NCBI GenBank assembly: GCA_023265025.1
Contig: JAHFUP010000015.1
Location: 1-64,000, forward strand
Length of the DNA: 64,000 nucleotides
From: Acidimicrobiia bacterium
GTDB lineage: Bacteria > Actinomycetota > Acidimicrobiia > Acidimicrobiales > AC-14
Reading direction: 5' to 3'
Part shown: positions 30,220 through 40,976 of the stretch, piece after piece
Layout: each line of letters begins with the position of its first letter
How positions within the stretch are numbered: position 1 is the first letter of the stretch
The notes under the pieces: model-generated
What the model was told of the DNA's origin: nothing
What the model saw: only the letters and a program-made list of their open reading frames with translations
Databases searched by the model: none
Made by a program: the position numbers and the translations under genes

Positions 30220-30942
30220 TCACACGAGACGGCTGACCGGGAGCGGATCGAGCACCACGGGCGTGTGGCGGTCGCGCACCGCCTCGAGGCGGGAGAGGAA
30301 CTCGGCGCGCGGCACCTCTACGGCGCCGAGCGAGGTCAGGTGGGGCGTCGGCAGCTGCACGTCGACGAAGGCGCCGCCGGCCTCGGACCAGCGGGCGAGG
30401 AGATCGGCCAGCGCCACCTTGGAGGCATCGGTGGAATGGTGGAACATCGACTCGCCGGTGAAGCAGCCGCCGATGGCCACCCCATAGAGGCCGCCGACCA
30501 GCTCGTCGCCGTCCCAGACCTCCAGGCTGTGCGCCCACCCGAGGCGCCAGAGCCGGCCATAGGCCTGGCGCATGTCGCGGCCGATCCACGTGCCCTCGCC
30601 GCCGGGACGGTCGGCGCACGCGTCGACGACCGCCTCGAAGGCGGCGTCGACCGTCGTCGCCCAACGGCTACGCCGTATGCGCTGGCGCAGCGACCGGGAG
30701 ACCCTCATCTCCTCCAGCGGCAGGACGGCACGCGGGTCGGGCGAGAACCACGGCACGGCGACGCCGGGATGGGGCCACGGGAAGATGCCGCGCCGGTAGG
30801 CGTCGACCAGGGTCGCCGGCTTCAGGTCGGCGCCGAAGCCGACCACCCCGCCGGCGTCGAGATCCGCCGTCGACGGGTCGGGGATCCGCCACGGCGTTCG
30901 CCCGACGGGCTCGGGCGGCGGGGCCCGGCGGAGGTCAGCCAC
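30220..30942 (-). CDS. aat: Leucyl/phenylalanyl-tRNA-protein transferase (240 aa)
   Basis: Adds Leu or Phe to proteins with N-terminal Arg/Lys, marking them for ClpS/ClpAP-type degradation. Motifs: GVVGFGADLKPATLVDAYRR, GIFPWPHPG, PWFSPDPRAVLP, TWIGRDMRQAYGRLW, GWAHSLEVWDGDELVGGLYG and GESMFHHSTDASKVAL. I chose the GTG at 30942, which overlaps the upstream membrane-protein stop by eight bases, indicating translational coupling. Confidence 0.93.
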   Translation of the reverse strand: MADLRRAPPPEPVGRTPWRIPDPSTADLDAGGVVGFGADLKPATLVDAYRRGIFPWPHPGVAVPWFSPDPRAVLPLEEMRVSRSLRQRIRRSRWATTVDAAFEAVVDACADRPGGEGTWIGRDMRQAYGRLWRLGWAHSLEVWDGDELVGGLYGVAIGGCFTGESMFHHSTDASKVALADLLARWSEAGGAFVDVQLPTPHLTSLGAVEVPRAEFLSRLEAVRDRHTPVVLDPLPVSRLV

Positions 30943-32098
30943 CGGAGCCGGAGCGCGACGCCAGGTACACCGCCCGCACGGCGAAGGCCTGGCGCAGCTC
31001 GACGAGCACCTCCTCGAGGAACTCCTTGCGGTACGTCGCATCGGTGAGGACGTAGACCGTGAAGTAGAAGCCCGAGAAGGCGGTCAGGAAGCCGGCGACC
31101 TGCAGTAGCTCCGACGTGAGGACGACGGGCCGGCCCCACAGCTCCCACTCGACGAGGAGGTGGACGGGCCCACCGACCCACACCGTCGAGGTGTCCGGGG
31201 TGACGGTCAGCAGGCCGAAGCCGACGAAGAAAACGCCGATCATGAGGCTGACGACGAGGATCTGCAGGCCCTGGGTGAACAGGACGACCAGGCCGACGTT
31301 GCCCCACTGCCGACGACCGAGGCGGGGCGTCGTCGCCGGCGAGGCGTCGGCCGGCGGCGACAGCGCGGCCGCCGGCGTGTCGCCAACCAGCGCAGCCACG
31401 TCGGCCCACGACTCGAAGCGGGCCAGGGCGCCGACCTCCAGCGGGATGCGGGCGACGACGAAGACGATGCCGACGAGCACGAACAGAGCCATGGTCACGG
31501 CCAGGAACGGCCCGTCGAGCGACGCCGAGATCTGCCAGACCTCGGCCGTCAAGAACAGGAACGTGACGAACAGCAGGAGCAGCGGGAGAGCACGCACGAG
31601 CAGACCGAGGACGTCGCCGACCTGGCGCCACAGCCGACCGCCGGCCCACCGGGTGATGGGCAGGAGGGCGTAGCTGGTGCCGAGGTAGATCACTCCGAGA
31701 AGGGCGAGGTTGCCGATGAGGGTGTTCAACGCGGTCAGGCGCTGGCCGCCGGCGACCAGGTCGAGCGCCGGAACCAGCAAGACGAAGATGGCCAGCTCGG
31801 TTCGCCCCACCCGGTCGGGCCGGGCCAGCGCCGGCCGCTTTCGTGCCGCGTTGACCAGGGCCCAGACCACGAGCAGCGCGCCGAGGCTGGCGGCGGCCAC
31901 GCCCACGTTCACCCACCACGCCCAACGGAAGTTCAGCGCCCCGAGCAGCTCCAGCACGAGGACGAGGGTCAGGGCGGGCAGGGCCCTCGTGAAGACGTCC
32001 CGCGTCGCGCTGTAGTCGCCGATGAAGTGGGGGATGCCCCGCGACCGGAACCAGCGCTCGACGTCGTCGAGAGTGTCGTCGGCGGCCACGGTGGCCAT
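30935..32098 (-). CDS. Polytopic membrane protein of unknown function (387 aa)
   Basis: ATG at 32098, divergent from the hydantoinase A GTG at 32111 with only 12 bp between. It has about 8 hydrophobic segments, notably ALTLVLVLELLGALNF, LLVRALPLLLLFVTFLFL and LVVLFTQGLQILVVSLMIG. A soluble loop (about 220-260, AALSPPADASPATTPRLGRR) separates the halves. The N-terminus DDVERWFRSRGIPHFIGDYS resembles actinobacterial membrane proteins found by me only as hypotheticals. Co-transcribed with aat by overlap. Confidence 0.75.
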   Translation of the reverse strand: MATVAADDTLDDVERWFRSRGIPHFIGDYSATRDVFTRALPALTLVLVLELLGALNFRWAWWVNVGVAAASLGALLVVWALVNAARKRPALARPDRVGRTELAIFVLLVPALDLVAGGQRLTALNTLIGNLALLGVIYLGTSYALLPITRWAGGRLWRQVGDVLGLLVRALPLLLLFVTFLFLTAEVWQISASLDGPFLAVTMALFVLVGIVFVVARIPLEVGALARFESWADVAALVGDTPAAALSPPADASPATTPRLGRRQWGNVGLVVLFTQGLQILVVSLMIGVFFVGFGLLTVTPDTSTVWVGGPVHLLVEWELWGRPVVLTSELLQVAGFLTAFSGFYFTVYVLTDATYRKEFLEEVLVELRQAFAVRAVYLASRSGSGG

Positions 32099-32110
32099 AG
32101 TGTCGCCTGC

Positions 32111-33871
32111 GTGCGCTGCGGGGTGGATACAGGCGGCACCTTCACCGACGTGGTGACGGCGGACGGCCGCGTCGCCAAGGTCCTGTCGACGCCCGACGAC
32201 CCCGGCCGGGCCGTTCGCGAGGGACTCTTCGGGGCTCGTCCCGACCTGCTGGCCCACGGGACGACGGTCGCCACGAACGCACTGCTGGAGCGCCGCGGGG
32301 CGACCGTCGCGCTCATCACGACGCGGGGCTTCACCGACGTCATCGAGATCGCCCGCCAGGACCGGCCGTCGCTCTACGACATCTGGGCCGACCGGCCGGA
32401 ACCGCTCGTGCCTCGACACCTGCGGCTGGAGGTCGACGGCCGCATCGACGCCGCCGGCCGCGAGATCGAGCCGGTCGGGGCGCCGCCGGCGATCCCTGCC
32501 GGCGTGCAGGCGGTGGCCGTCTGCCTGCTGCACGCCGACCTCGATCCGGCACAGGAGCGGTCGGTGTGCGCCGCGCTGGCGGACACCGGGCTCGACGTGT
32601 CGGCGTCGCACGAGGTGTCGCCGGAGTTCCGCGAGTACGAGCGCACCGTGACGACGGTTGTCAATGCCTACCTACGGCCCACCTGCCGTTCGTACCTCCG
32701 GGGCCTGTCGGACGTGGCGACGAAGGTGCTGGTGATGACCTCGGCCGGCGGGCTGATCCCGGCGGGCGACGCCGCCGACCTGCCCGTCGCCCTCCTGCTG
32801 TCGGGCCCCGCCGGCGGCGTCATCGCCGCGTCCGCGGCGGCGGCGGCCGCCGGCTTCGACGGCGCCATCACCTTCGACATGGGCGGCACCAGCACCGACG
32901 TCTGCCTCATCCGGCATGGTGTGCCCGCGCCCGCGCCCGGCCGGCGGGCCGCAGGGTTCCCGATCCGCCTGCCGTCGCTCGACATCCACACCATCGGCGC
33001 CGGCGGGGGCTCGATGGCCCGGATCGATCCCGGCGGCGCGCTGGTCGTGGGCCCGGAGAGCGCCGGCGCCGAGCCGGGACCGGCGTGCTACGGCCGGGGT
33101 GGCACCCGTCCCACCGTCACCGACGCCGACCTGGTGCTCGGTCGCATCCCGGACGGGGCGACGTTCCCCGGCCTCGGCGAGCTCGACGTAAGGGCGGCCC
33201 GGCGGGCGCTGGACGGCGCCGGCACGAGCGCCGAGGGCGTGGTGGCCGTCGTCGACGCGGCGATGGAGCGGGCGCTGCGCGCCGTGTCGGTCGAGCGGGG
33301 GGTCGACCCATCGGACCTGGCGCTGGTGGCCTTCGGCGGCGCCGGCCCGCTGCACGCCTGCGCGCTGGCCGAAGCGCTCGGGATGGCCGCGGTCGTGGTG
33401 CCGCCCCGGGCCGGCGTGCTGTCCGCCGTGGGCCTGCTGTGCGCGCCGCGCCAGCGCAGCCTGGTGCGCTCGTGGCCGGCGCCGGCGGACGTCGCCGGCC
33501 TCGACGACGCACGGTCGGAGCTGGCCGGGCACGCCTCGGCGCTCGTCGGCGCCGGCGCCGAGGTGACCACCTCGATCGACTGCCGCTACGCCGGCCAGAG
33601 CCACGAGCTGACCGTCGCCACCGTCGACGATTTCGCCGACGAGCACGCCCGCCGCAACGGGTACTCGCGACCGGGTGCACCGGTCGAGGTCGTCGCCCTG
33701 CGGGCGTCGGCCCGGACGCCGCCGATGGTCCGTGCGGAAGACCTTCCGCCGGTCGAACGGCTGCCGGCGAAGGGACCGTGCGTGATCGCCGAGCCGGACT
33801 GCACCATCTGGATCCCCGAGGGGTGGTCGGCTGCAGTCGGCCCCGACGGCAGCTTCGTGATCACCCGGTGA
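32111..33871 (+). CDS. Hydantoinase A / 5-oxoprolinase-type ATPase subunit (586 aa)
   Basis: Starts at a GTG reading VRCGVDTGGTFTDVVTADGR, the ATPase nucleotide-binding motif of HyuA/OplA/acetone carboxylase subunits. Further blocks: LLAHGTTVATNALLERRGA, SPEFREYERTVTTVVNAYLR, TSAGGL, DMGGTSTDVCLI, GAGGGSMARID and AFGGAGPLHACALAEALG. Shorter than the usual 680-720 residues because the C-terminal portion is compact. The product joins with the B subunit to cleave cyclic amide (hydantoin or 5-oxoproline-like) substrates using ATP; the substrate cannot be told. Confidence 0.9.
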   Translation: MRCGVDTGGTFTDVVTADGRVAKVLSTPDDPGRAVREGLFGARPDLLAHGTTVATNALLERRGATVALITTRGFTDVIEIARQDRPSLYDIWADRPEPLVPRHLRLEVDGRIDAAGREIEPVGAPPAIPAGVQAVAVCLLHADLDPAQERSVCAALADTGLDVSASHEVSPEFREYERTVTTVVNAYLRPTCRSYLRGLSDVATKVLVMTSAGGLIPAGDAADLPVALLLSGPAGGVIAASAAAAAAGFDGAITFDMGGTSTDVCLIRHGVPAPAPGRRAAGFPIRLPSLDIHTIGAGGGSMARIDPGGALVVGPESAGAEPGPACYGRGGTRPTVTDADLVLGRIPDGATFPGLGELDVRAARRALDGAGTSAEGVVAVVDAAMERALRAVSVERGVDPSDLALVAFGGAGPLHACALAEALGMAAVVVPPRAGVLSAVGLLCAPRQRSLVRSWPAPADVAGLDDARSELAGHASALVGAGAEVTTSIDCRYAGQSHELTVATVDDFADEHARRNGYSRPGAPVEVVALRASARTPPMVRAEDLPPVERLPAKGPCVIAEPDCTIWIPEGWSAAVGPDGSFVITR

Positions 33872-35391
33872 ACGCCGCCGACCTGCAGATCCTGATCTCC
33901 CGGCTGACCGGCGTCGCCGAGGAGATGGGGGCGGTCCTGCGCCGGGCCGCGTTCAGCCCCAACATCAAGGAGCGGGCCGACTGCTCGGCCGCCCTGTTCA
34001 CGCCGGCGGGCGAGCTGCTCGTCCAGGCCGAGCACATCCCGGTGCACCTGGGGTCGATGCCGGCGTCGGTGCAGGCCGCGCTCGACGTCTTCGGCGATCA
34101 CATCCGTCCGGGCGACCAGGTCGTCCTCAACGACCCCTTCGCCGGCGGCACCCACCTCAACGACCTCACCCTCGTCGCCCCCTGCTTCGTCGACGGCCGC
34201 CTCGTCGGGTGGGCCGCCAATCGGGCCCACCACGCCGACGTCGGCGGTATGGCGCCGGGATCGATCCCGGCGGCGGCGACCGAGGTCTACCAGGAAGGCC
34301 TGCGCATCCCGCCAGTGCTCCTCACCGACGCGGTCGAGGCCATCCTGTGCGCCAACTCCCGCACCCCGGACGAGCGCCGGGGCGACCTCGACGCCCAGCG
34401 GGGGGCGAACGTCGTCGGTGTCGCCCGCCTGGCCGAGTTCGCCGGCGCGCCCCTCGACGAGATCACGGGCTACGGCGAGCGTCGCATGCGGGCTGCATTG
34501 TCCGAGATGCCCGACGGCACGTGGACGTTCACCGACCGGATGGACTCCTGCGGCCCGGAGCCCGATCAACAGCAGCCGGCCCGCATCGTGCTGACCCTGG
34601 CCATCGCCGGCGACGAGGCCACGTTCGACTTCACGGGCACCGACGACCAGCGGCCGGGAAACGTCAACGCGGTCGAGGCGGTGACGCTGAGCGCGGTGTC
34701 GTTCGCGCTGCGCTCCGCGGCCGACCCCACGATCCCGGCCAACGGCGGCGCCATGCGGCCGGTGCGGGTCATCGCACCTCCGGGGTCGATCGTCGCCGCC
34801 CGGCCGCCGGCGGCGGTGGGCGCCGGCAACGTCGAGGTCAGCTCGCGGGTGGCCGACGTCTGCCTCGGCGCGCTCGCCGCCGCGTGCCCCGGTCGGGTCG
34901 GCGCCGCTAGCCAGGGGACGATGAACAACACCCTCATCGGTGGGAACGGCTGGGTGTACTACGAGACCGTCGCCGGCGGGCAGGGCGGCCGACCGGGGCG
35001 AGCCGGCATGAGCGGGGTCCAGACCGGCATGACCAACACCCAGAACACGCCGACCGAGGCCCTGGAGCGGTCCTACGCCATGCGGGTGCTCCGGTACCGG
35101 CTCCGCCGGGGCAGCGGCGGCGCCGGCGCCGCCGCCGGCGGCGAGGGCATCGAGCGCGACCTGCTGATGCTCGAGGACGTGACCGTGTCGCTCATCACCG
35201 ACCGGCGTGTGTCCCGCCCGTGGGGGCTGGCCGGCGGCGGCCCGGGTGCGCCTGGGGAGAATTGGCTGCTGCCTGCCGGCGATGAGAGCCGAGCCGAGCG
35301 CCTCCTCGACAAGTGCACGATCCAGCTGAAGGCAGGAGACGTCCTGCGGATGCTGACGCCCGGCGGTGGCGGATGGGGCACTCCGAACTAG
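33868..35391 (+). CDS. Hydantoinase B / 5-oxoprolinase-type subunit (507 aa)
   Basis: GTG at 33868 overlapping the A-subunit stop as GTGA. Motifs: LISRLTGVAEEMGAVLRRAA, SPNIKERADCSAALF, EHIPVHLGSMPASV, GDQVVLNDPFAGGTHLNDLT, NRAHHADVGGMAPGSIP and YETVAGGQGGRPG. Metal-binding Asp/His residues of the GGTHLND and HHADVGG loops are intact. It forms a heteromeric enzyme with the adjacent A subunit. Confidence 0.92.
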   Translation: MNAADLQILISRLTGVAEEMGAVLRRAAFSPNIKERADCSAALFTPAGELLVQAEHIPVHLGSMPASVQAALDVFGDHIRPGDQVVLNDPFAGGTHLNDLTLVAPCFVDGRLVGWAANRAHHADVGGMAPGSIPAAATEVYQEGLRIPPVLLTDAVEAILCANSRTPDERRGDLDAQRGANVVGVARLAEFAGAPLDEITGYGERRMRAALSEMPDGTWTFTDRMDSCGPEPDQQQPARIVLTLAIAGDEATFDFTGTDDQRPGNVNAVEAVTLSAVSFALRSAADPTIPANGGAMRPVRVIAPPGSIVAARPPAAVGAGNVEVSSRVADVCLGALAAACPGRVGAASQGTMNNTLIGGNGWVYYETVAGGQGGRPGRAGMSGVQTGMTNTQNTPTEALERSYAMRVLRYRLRRGSGGAGAAAGGEGIERDLLMLEDVTVSLITDRRVSRPWGLAGGGPGAPGENWLLPAGDESRAERLLDKCTIQLKAGDVLRMLTPGGGGWGTPN

Positions 35392-35394
35392 CCG

Positions 35395-36150
<756 letters not shown>

Positions 36151-36178
36151 GGGCCCTACCGCCGGGACCTCGCCGTAG

Positions 36179-39100
36179 TCACTCCCCTACCGTCCACGCT
36201 CGTCGTGCCAGGACGGCAACGTCTGGAATCGGATGGGAGCGTAGCGCCCGCAGCCGGGTCCGCCACCGCTCGGGCCATTGGAAGCGACCGCCGGCGGACT
36301 GGACCACCTGGAGGGCGAGCACGCCGGCGCCCGGTGAACCGAGGCCGATGAGGTGGTCGGCGGCGTCACCGAGGGTGTCCGGGCCCCACGCGGCCTGATC
36401 ACGGTCGAGCGCTGACTCGGTGGCATGGACGGCGAGGGCAGCCAGGAGAGGACGATCGTCCAAGCCTCGGGCGATTGTGGCGAGTGTCGCCGTCGCCGCG
36501 GTCCAATCCACGGCCGCGAGGCGGACGGTTACCTCGTCGGGACCGCCGCCCACGAGGACCGCGACACGGAGGAGGTCGTCCCGGTGCTCGCCACGCTCGA
36601 GGCGGGGCAGTTCCGCCATGGTCCGCAAGAGGGCCTGCAGGCGCTGGTCGGACGGCCGGTCCCGCTCGGCGCCGGCGTCGTGGTCGGGCGCGTCGACCCG
36701 CCGGGCAAGCTCGGCCACCAACGACGAGGCCTGGCGCCACCCAGCGCCGTCCTGGAGCATCACGCCCAGGGATCGCAGTGCCGGCCACACTTCGGGCCCG
36801 GTGTCGAGATCACCGATCGCACGACAGGCGACCTCCGGCGCCCGGTCGGACCACCGGGCCCACGACGCAAGCGCGGCGAATGCCTGCGCTCGCACGCGTT
36901 GCGAGCTTGACATGGCCGCGTCGAGCACGAGCCCCGACCACCGGGCGCGGTGGCGCTCCGCCAACTGATCGGGAACGGTCTCGAGGAGCGATCGCACCTC
37001 GTCCTCAGCGGTAGCCGGGCTCACGGCGAGCAGACGCCAGACACGCTCGTCGTCGAGGAAGTCACGGAGCGACCTCCAGATTGCGATCCGGAGGTCGCGG
37101 TGGATGGCGTCACCGGCAGCAACGTCGAGGAGGACGTCGACCGCGCCCGCCGGGCGGTGCGCACCGAGGAGGCGTGCGGCCTCCTTCTTCGACGTGACCT
37201 TGGCCGTGCTTGAGCGTAGGACCGCTTCGAGCGGACGTCGCAGGTCGTTGCGGGAAACGAACCGTGCGCAACGCGTCGCCGCGTACATCGCGACCCGCGC
37301 CCGGTCGGTCCCCGAATGCTGAAGGAGCCGGTCGAGGGCTCGACCTGGTTCATCCGTCCAGGCCAGGCCGGACAGCGCCGCCTCCTGCACCGCCACGTCG
37401 GGGACGGCGAGATACGGCTCCAGCGCGTCGGGACCGATCTCAGGCAGGCGCGCCAGGGATCGGATCGCCGCGGTGCGCGTCCACTCGGGTGTCCCCCTCG
37501 TGGCGATCAGCGCGTCGAGCGCAGCCCTGTACGCCTCGTGCTGCCTCGGGAGCCATCGGTCGAAGCCGCCGGTGATGACCGGTACGAACCGGACGTCACC
37601 CTTCAGGAAGCGACCCTTGAGCGGGCGCGCCCTGAGCAGCACGTCGAGCAGGTCCTGGCGCGATCGCAGGACGGTGGCGAGCACCGCGGGCACGGCGACG
37701 ACCGACTCGTCGGCGGCGATGGCGCTCGCGACACGTGCCGATCGCGTGCCGGGGTTGGCGAGCCACAGTGTCAGCGAGGTTCGCACCACCGAGTCGCTTG
37801 CGGCCGTCGTGGCTCGCTGGAGCAGCTGTTGGAGACGGCCATCTCGCCAAGCCCGCTGGCCGAGCGCGCGGGCCAGCGAGAGGGTCATCTCGTAGCGGTT
37901 CAGGGCCGCATCACGTTCGAGTCGTGGCATGAGGACGTCGATCAGCGGCGCCTCGGCCCCGGCGGGGAGGAGGCGGTCGAGCGGGGGAAAGGAGAGGGAC
38001 CCGGCCGGCCCGGCGATCTGGTCGAGCACACGGAGCCCGAACCCGAGACGCAAGGACGCCGGATCGCCGCCGGCGTCGCCCACGAGCTTGAAGGCGAGGT
38101 GACCGACCTGGCGCAACGTCGCCGGCGAGGTGTCGCGCGCCTCGACGACGGCCTGAACGAGCGGTTGCAGTAGCTCCAGGCTGTCGCCGCCGAACATTGC
38201 GGCCGGCGCCATCGCCACTGCCCGGAGGGCCGAGAGGCGCACCGGATCCTGATCGTTCCTCAGCCGGCCGCAGAGCTGGAGGGCCGTGGTCATGGCCTCG
38301 GGTGACCGTTCCCGGCGGGCACAGGAGATCAGCAGGTCGTAGCCCAGCGCCCGATCCTCGGCCTTCGGGCGCCCGATGTGCGCAGCGAGCGGCTCGCGGG
38401 CCTCGTCGAAGGAAAGGAAGGACCGGTACTGGAGCGTGAGTGCGTCGGACTCTCGGATCGAACGTACCCCCAGGATCCGGCGGGCCTCGACGTGGCGCAC
38501 GCCGCGGGGCAGCACGTCGAGGAAGCCCGGAGCCCAGACCTTGTTCGACGAGTCGAGGTCGTCGAGCGCCCGGGAGAAGACGTCCGCCCGGTCGCCGGGC
38601 GCCAGTGACCCGACCCAGGCAAACAGCAGGTGCTCTCGCTCGCGGAGCGCCCGTGCGACGGCGACCCGGTCACCGGCGGCAAAGTGGCGTGCGTTGCGCA
38701 ACAGCGACGGTGGGAGCCACCTCCCCACGCCGCCGACGAACTCGTCCCTGACGATGAGCCGGGCAACCCGCGAGGCATCGAACCGGACCAGGAAACCGAG
38801 AACCGGCCGCAGGCCCCACGGCACGACCCAGGAGGGGCCGGACGCCTCGACCAGTGCCAGGACGCGGTCCGGCTCGGCGAGCGCGAGCCCACGGAGCGCG
38901 CCGTCCACGCGCGACCAGAGCTGGTCGCGCTGCCGGCGCGAGAGCGCCGGACACTCGTCCTCGATGTGGTCGAGCAGGACGCGCGGATGGCGTACGGCGA
39001 GCGATCGAAGGTTGGGCACCGCGTACAACAGCTCGGGGAGGAGCCGGCGGACGGCAGCCTCGCCGCAGGCGGGGAGCAGCGAGGCGGCCTCGCGATCGCC

Positions 39101-39511
39101 CAGCTCGCGCCGGATGTCGTCGATCACGGCTTCGGCCACCTCTGTCAGCCGGTGGCGGTTGACGAATCGGCGAAGCCGGCGCCGATCCTCGGCGCTGCCG
39201 CGCCGCACAGCGTCGACGACATCCTCGGCTGGGAGGTGCGCCAGGGGGATAGTGGCAAGGGCGAAGGACCGGATGTGGGGTGACGGATGGCGGAGTGCGG
39301 ATCTCAGCCGTTCGCCATCGCCCGCGGCGGACGCAGCGACGAGCGCCAGCCGGTGGTGATAGCCGCTCTGGGCCGACAGCTCGTCGAGGAGCGCTCCGAG
39401 CCCTTGGTCGCCGGCGTTGTCGCGTCCCAGGACGGCCATGATCTGTACCCGCCCGGCGTGGTGACTGCCGTCGAACTGGTCGAGAAGCCGCCGTAGGCCT
39501 GGCAAGGGCAC
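36179..39511 (-). CDS. Large HEAT-repeat-like alpha-solenoid protein (1,110 aa)
   Basis: GTG at 39511 with GAGGA seven bases upstream; starts VPLPGLRRLLDQFDGSHHAG. The whole length is made of helical pairs with HEAT-type spacing, for example LRSALRHPSPHIRSFALATI, LRSLAVRHPRVLLDHIEDEC, VQEAALSGLAWTDEPGRALD and RVRAQAFAALASWARWSD. No enzymatic motif, signal peptide or membrane segment is seen, so it should be a cytoplasmic scaffold or binding protein. Such giant solenoids sometimes accompany defence or regulatory systems, but no partner with an effector domain is adjacent (LuxR regulator upstream, receiver pseudogene downstream). Confidence 0.7.
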   Translation of the reverse strand: MPLPGLRRLLDQFDGSHHAGRVQIMAVLGRDNAGDQGLGALLDELSAQSGYHHRLALVAASAAGDGERLRSALRHPSPHIRSFALATIPLAHLPAEDVVDAVRRGSAEDRRRLRRFVNRHRLTEVAEAVIDDIRRELGDREAASLLPACGEAAVRRLLPELLYAVPNLRSLAVRHPRVLLDHIEDECPALSRRQRDQLWSRVDGALRGLALAEPDRVLALVEASGPSWVVPWGLRPVLGFLVRFDASRVARLIVRDEFVGGVGRWLPPSLLRNARHFAAGDRVAVARALREREHLLFAWVGSLAPGDRADVFSRALDDLDSSNKVWAPGFLDVLPRGVRHVEARRILGVRSIRESDALTLQYRSFLSFDEAREPLAAHIGRPKAEDRALGYDLLISCARRERSPEAMTTALQLCGRLRNDQDPVRLSALRAVAMAPAAMFGGDSLELLQPLVQAVVEARDTSPATLRQVGHLAFKLVGDAGGDPASLRLGFGLRVLDQIAGPAGSLSFPPLDRLLPAGAEAPLIDVLMPRLERDAALNRYEMTLSLARALGQRAWRDGRLQQLLQRATTAASDSVVRTSLTLWLANPGTRSARVASAIAADESVVAVPAVLATVLRSRQDLLDVLLRARPLKGRFLKGDVRFVPVITGGFDRWLPRQHEAYRAALDALIATRGTPEWTRTAAIRSLARLPEIGPDALEPYLAVPDVAVQEAALSGLAWTDEPGRALDRLLQHSGTDRARVAMYAATRCARFVSRNDLRRPLEAVLRSSTAKVTSKKEAARLLGAHRPAGAVDVLLDVAAGDAIHRDLRIAIWRSLRDFLDDERVWRLLAVSPATAEDEVRSLLETVPDQLAERHRARWSGLVLDAAMSSSQRVRAQAFAALASWARWSDRAPEVACRAIGDLDTGPEVWPALRSLGVMLQDGAGWRQASSLVAELARRVDAPDHDAGAERDRPSDQRLQALLRTMAELPRLERGEHRDDLLRVAVLVGGGPDEVTVRLAAVDWTAATATLATIARGLDDRPLLAALAVHATESALDRDQAAWGPDTLGDAADHLIGLGSPGAGVLALQVVQSAGGRFQWPERWRTRLRALRSHPIPDVAVLARRAWTVGE

Positions 39512-39549
39512 GCCGCATCCTCGCACGACCGTCGACCAGACGGCCCCCT

Positions 39550-40590
39550 CTAGCCGGCGCCGGTGGCGCGGGCCACCAGAATTCGGCGGTTGCCGGCGCC
39601 GGTCTTGGCGAAGACCGACTTGAGGTGGTCCTGGACGGTGTGCTCCGAGACGAACAGCCGTGCCGCCAGCTCGCGGGTGTCGGCGCCCCCGACGAGGTAG
39701 CGAAGGAGCTCGGTCTCGCGTCCGGTCAGGCCGGCGGCGCTCGCGTACACCGACGTCCGCTCGGCGGGTGGCGTCGGCTCGATGCTTACGGCGATGGCCG
39801 CCGGGCCGGCGCCGGCGGGAGCCGCCATCCGCGCCGCCCGGAGCGTCACCCACAGCCCGTCACGAAGGTGGACCCGCGCCCACGGCGGGTTGTCGTCGAC
39901 GCCGGCCTCCCGGGCGAGGAGCTGGGCGGCCACGTTGTAGGCGCCGGCCGGCACGGGCGCCCGGCCGGCGTCGGTAGGGAGGAGGGCGCGCAGGTGGGGG
40001 ACGGTCTCCGGGGTCTGCGTCAGCGGCTCCAGGTCCGGCGACAACAGCAGCAGGACCGGCTCCGTCCGGTGCACCGGCGTCTCGGGGGCGAGGGCGAAGG
40101 TGGCGAACAGGCTGCGGCGAAGGGCCGGCGTCACGATGGCCGCGACCCGCGCCAGGAAAGCCCGATCGGTGGCCGTGAACGGGCCGTCGCGACGCCACAG
40201 GTCGAGGAAGCCCCAACAGCCGTACTGGTCACGGAACACCGTCGAGGCCACATCGGCGATGCCGTAGCCGGACAGCAGCTCGGCCCACAACCGGCTCTGC
40301 GAGCGGTCGCCGGCGGTCGCCTCGATCAGGGAGGCCGCGCTGCCGGCGGCCATCGTCGTCCACCGGTTCGTCGATGTGAGGTACTTCAATCGGATGAGCG
40401 CCGGCAGGTCGGCCAACGACGGCGTCTCGGCCAGGGGCGCCGACCCGACGGACGTCTCCGGGTCGGTCAGCAGCCAGGCGTAGGCGTCGCACGGCACCCG
40501 GGCCCGGATCTCCTCAAGCAGGGCGATCCGCAGCTCGCGCTCGCCGAGGTCCCGGCGGCAGGTCCGCTCGATGCGGTCGAGCGTCGGCAC
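39550..40590 (-). CDS. LuxR-family transcriptional regulator with N-terminal sensor region (346 aa)
   Basis: GTG at 40590 ([15 protein letters not shown]). Residues about 15-180 look like a GAF-type sensor ([37 protein letters not shown]). The C-terminal HTH (about 283-346) is canonical: [51 protein letters not shown]. No receiver Asp is visible, so it is probably ligand-responsive. The divergent gene at 40668 starts 77 bp away, and a small palindrome CCCAG-aaac-CTGGG lies at 40618-40631 between them. Confidence 0.82.
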   Translation of the reverse strand: MPTLDRIERTCRRDLGERELRIALLEEIRARVPCDAYAWLLTDPETSVGSAPLAETPSLADLPALIRLKYLTSTNRWTTMAAGSAASLIEATAGDRSQSRLWAELLSGYGIADVASTVFRDQYGCWGFLDLWRRDGPFTATDRAFLARVAAIVTPALRRSLFATFALAPETPVHRTEPVLLLLSPDLEPLTQTPETVPHLRALLPTDAGRAPVPAGAYNVAAQLLAREAGVDDNPPWARVHLRDGLWVTLRAARMAAPAGAGPAAIAVSIEPTPPAERTSVYASAAGLTGRETELLRYLVGGADTRELAARLFVSEHTVQDHLKSVFAKTGAGNRRILVARATGAG

Positions 40591-40617
40591 CGCGGCAACA
40601 GTACGCGCCCCGAGAAA

Positions 40618-40631
40618 CCCAGAAACCTGGG
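40618..40631. promoter_or_regulatory. Small palindrome in the divergent luxR/monooxygenase-like promoter region
   Basis: CCCAG-aaac-CTGGG lies about 30 bp upstream of the luxR-type gene start and 37 bp upstream of the divergent gene. Position is right for a regulator site; evidence is only symmetry. Confidence 0.3.
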
Positions 40632-40667
40632 ATGGGCGTGGCCGGCGCGCCGCCGTACGGTCCGCAC

Positions 40668-40961
40668 ATGGCAACCCTCCACATCGAACACCCGATCACC
40701 GACTACGGCACCTGGCGCACCGCGTTCGACCGCCTGGCTGACGTCCGCCGCAACGCCGGCGTGGTGGACGGGCGCGTCTCACGTCCGGTCGACGACCCCA
40801 ACTACATCGTGGTCAGCCTCGACTTCGACACGACGGAGCACGCGACGGGCTTCCTCCGGTTCCTCGAGACCCGGGTGTGGGCGTCGCCGGCCGCCGCCCC
40901 GGCCCTCGGTGGCCGCCCGAGGACGGCGATCCTCGAGCCGGAGGCGCTCACGATCGTCTGA
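40668..40961 (+). CDS. Small dimeric alpha-beta barrel-like protein (97 aa)
   Basis: ATG at 40668. Sequence [20 protein letters not shown], then [20 protein letters not shown], fits the small antibiotic-monooxygenase/cyclase-like fold, as does the 89-aa protein at 17016. The final block LEPEALTIV has no catalytic signature I know. Cytoplasmic. Divergent from the LuxR gene and 15 bp upstream of the HAD gene, so likely co-expressed with it. Confidence 0.6.
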   Translation: MATLHIEHPITDYGTWRTAFDRLADVRRNAGVVDGRVSRPVDDPNYIVVSLDFDTTEHATGFLRFLETRVWASPAAAPALGGRPRTAILEPEALTIV

Positions 40962-40976
40962 ATAAGCTTCTCCTGC

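Noticed and set aside
36179-39853. 1,224-residue form of the HEAT-like protein
   Set aside because: The first 114 residues are an Arg-rich reading opposite the end of the LuxR gene; the GTG at 39511 has a ribosome site and follows the LuxR stop.
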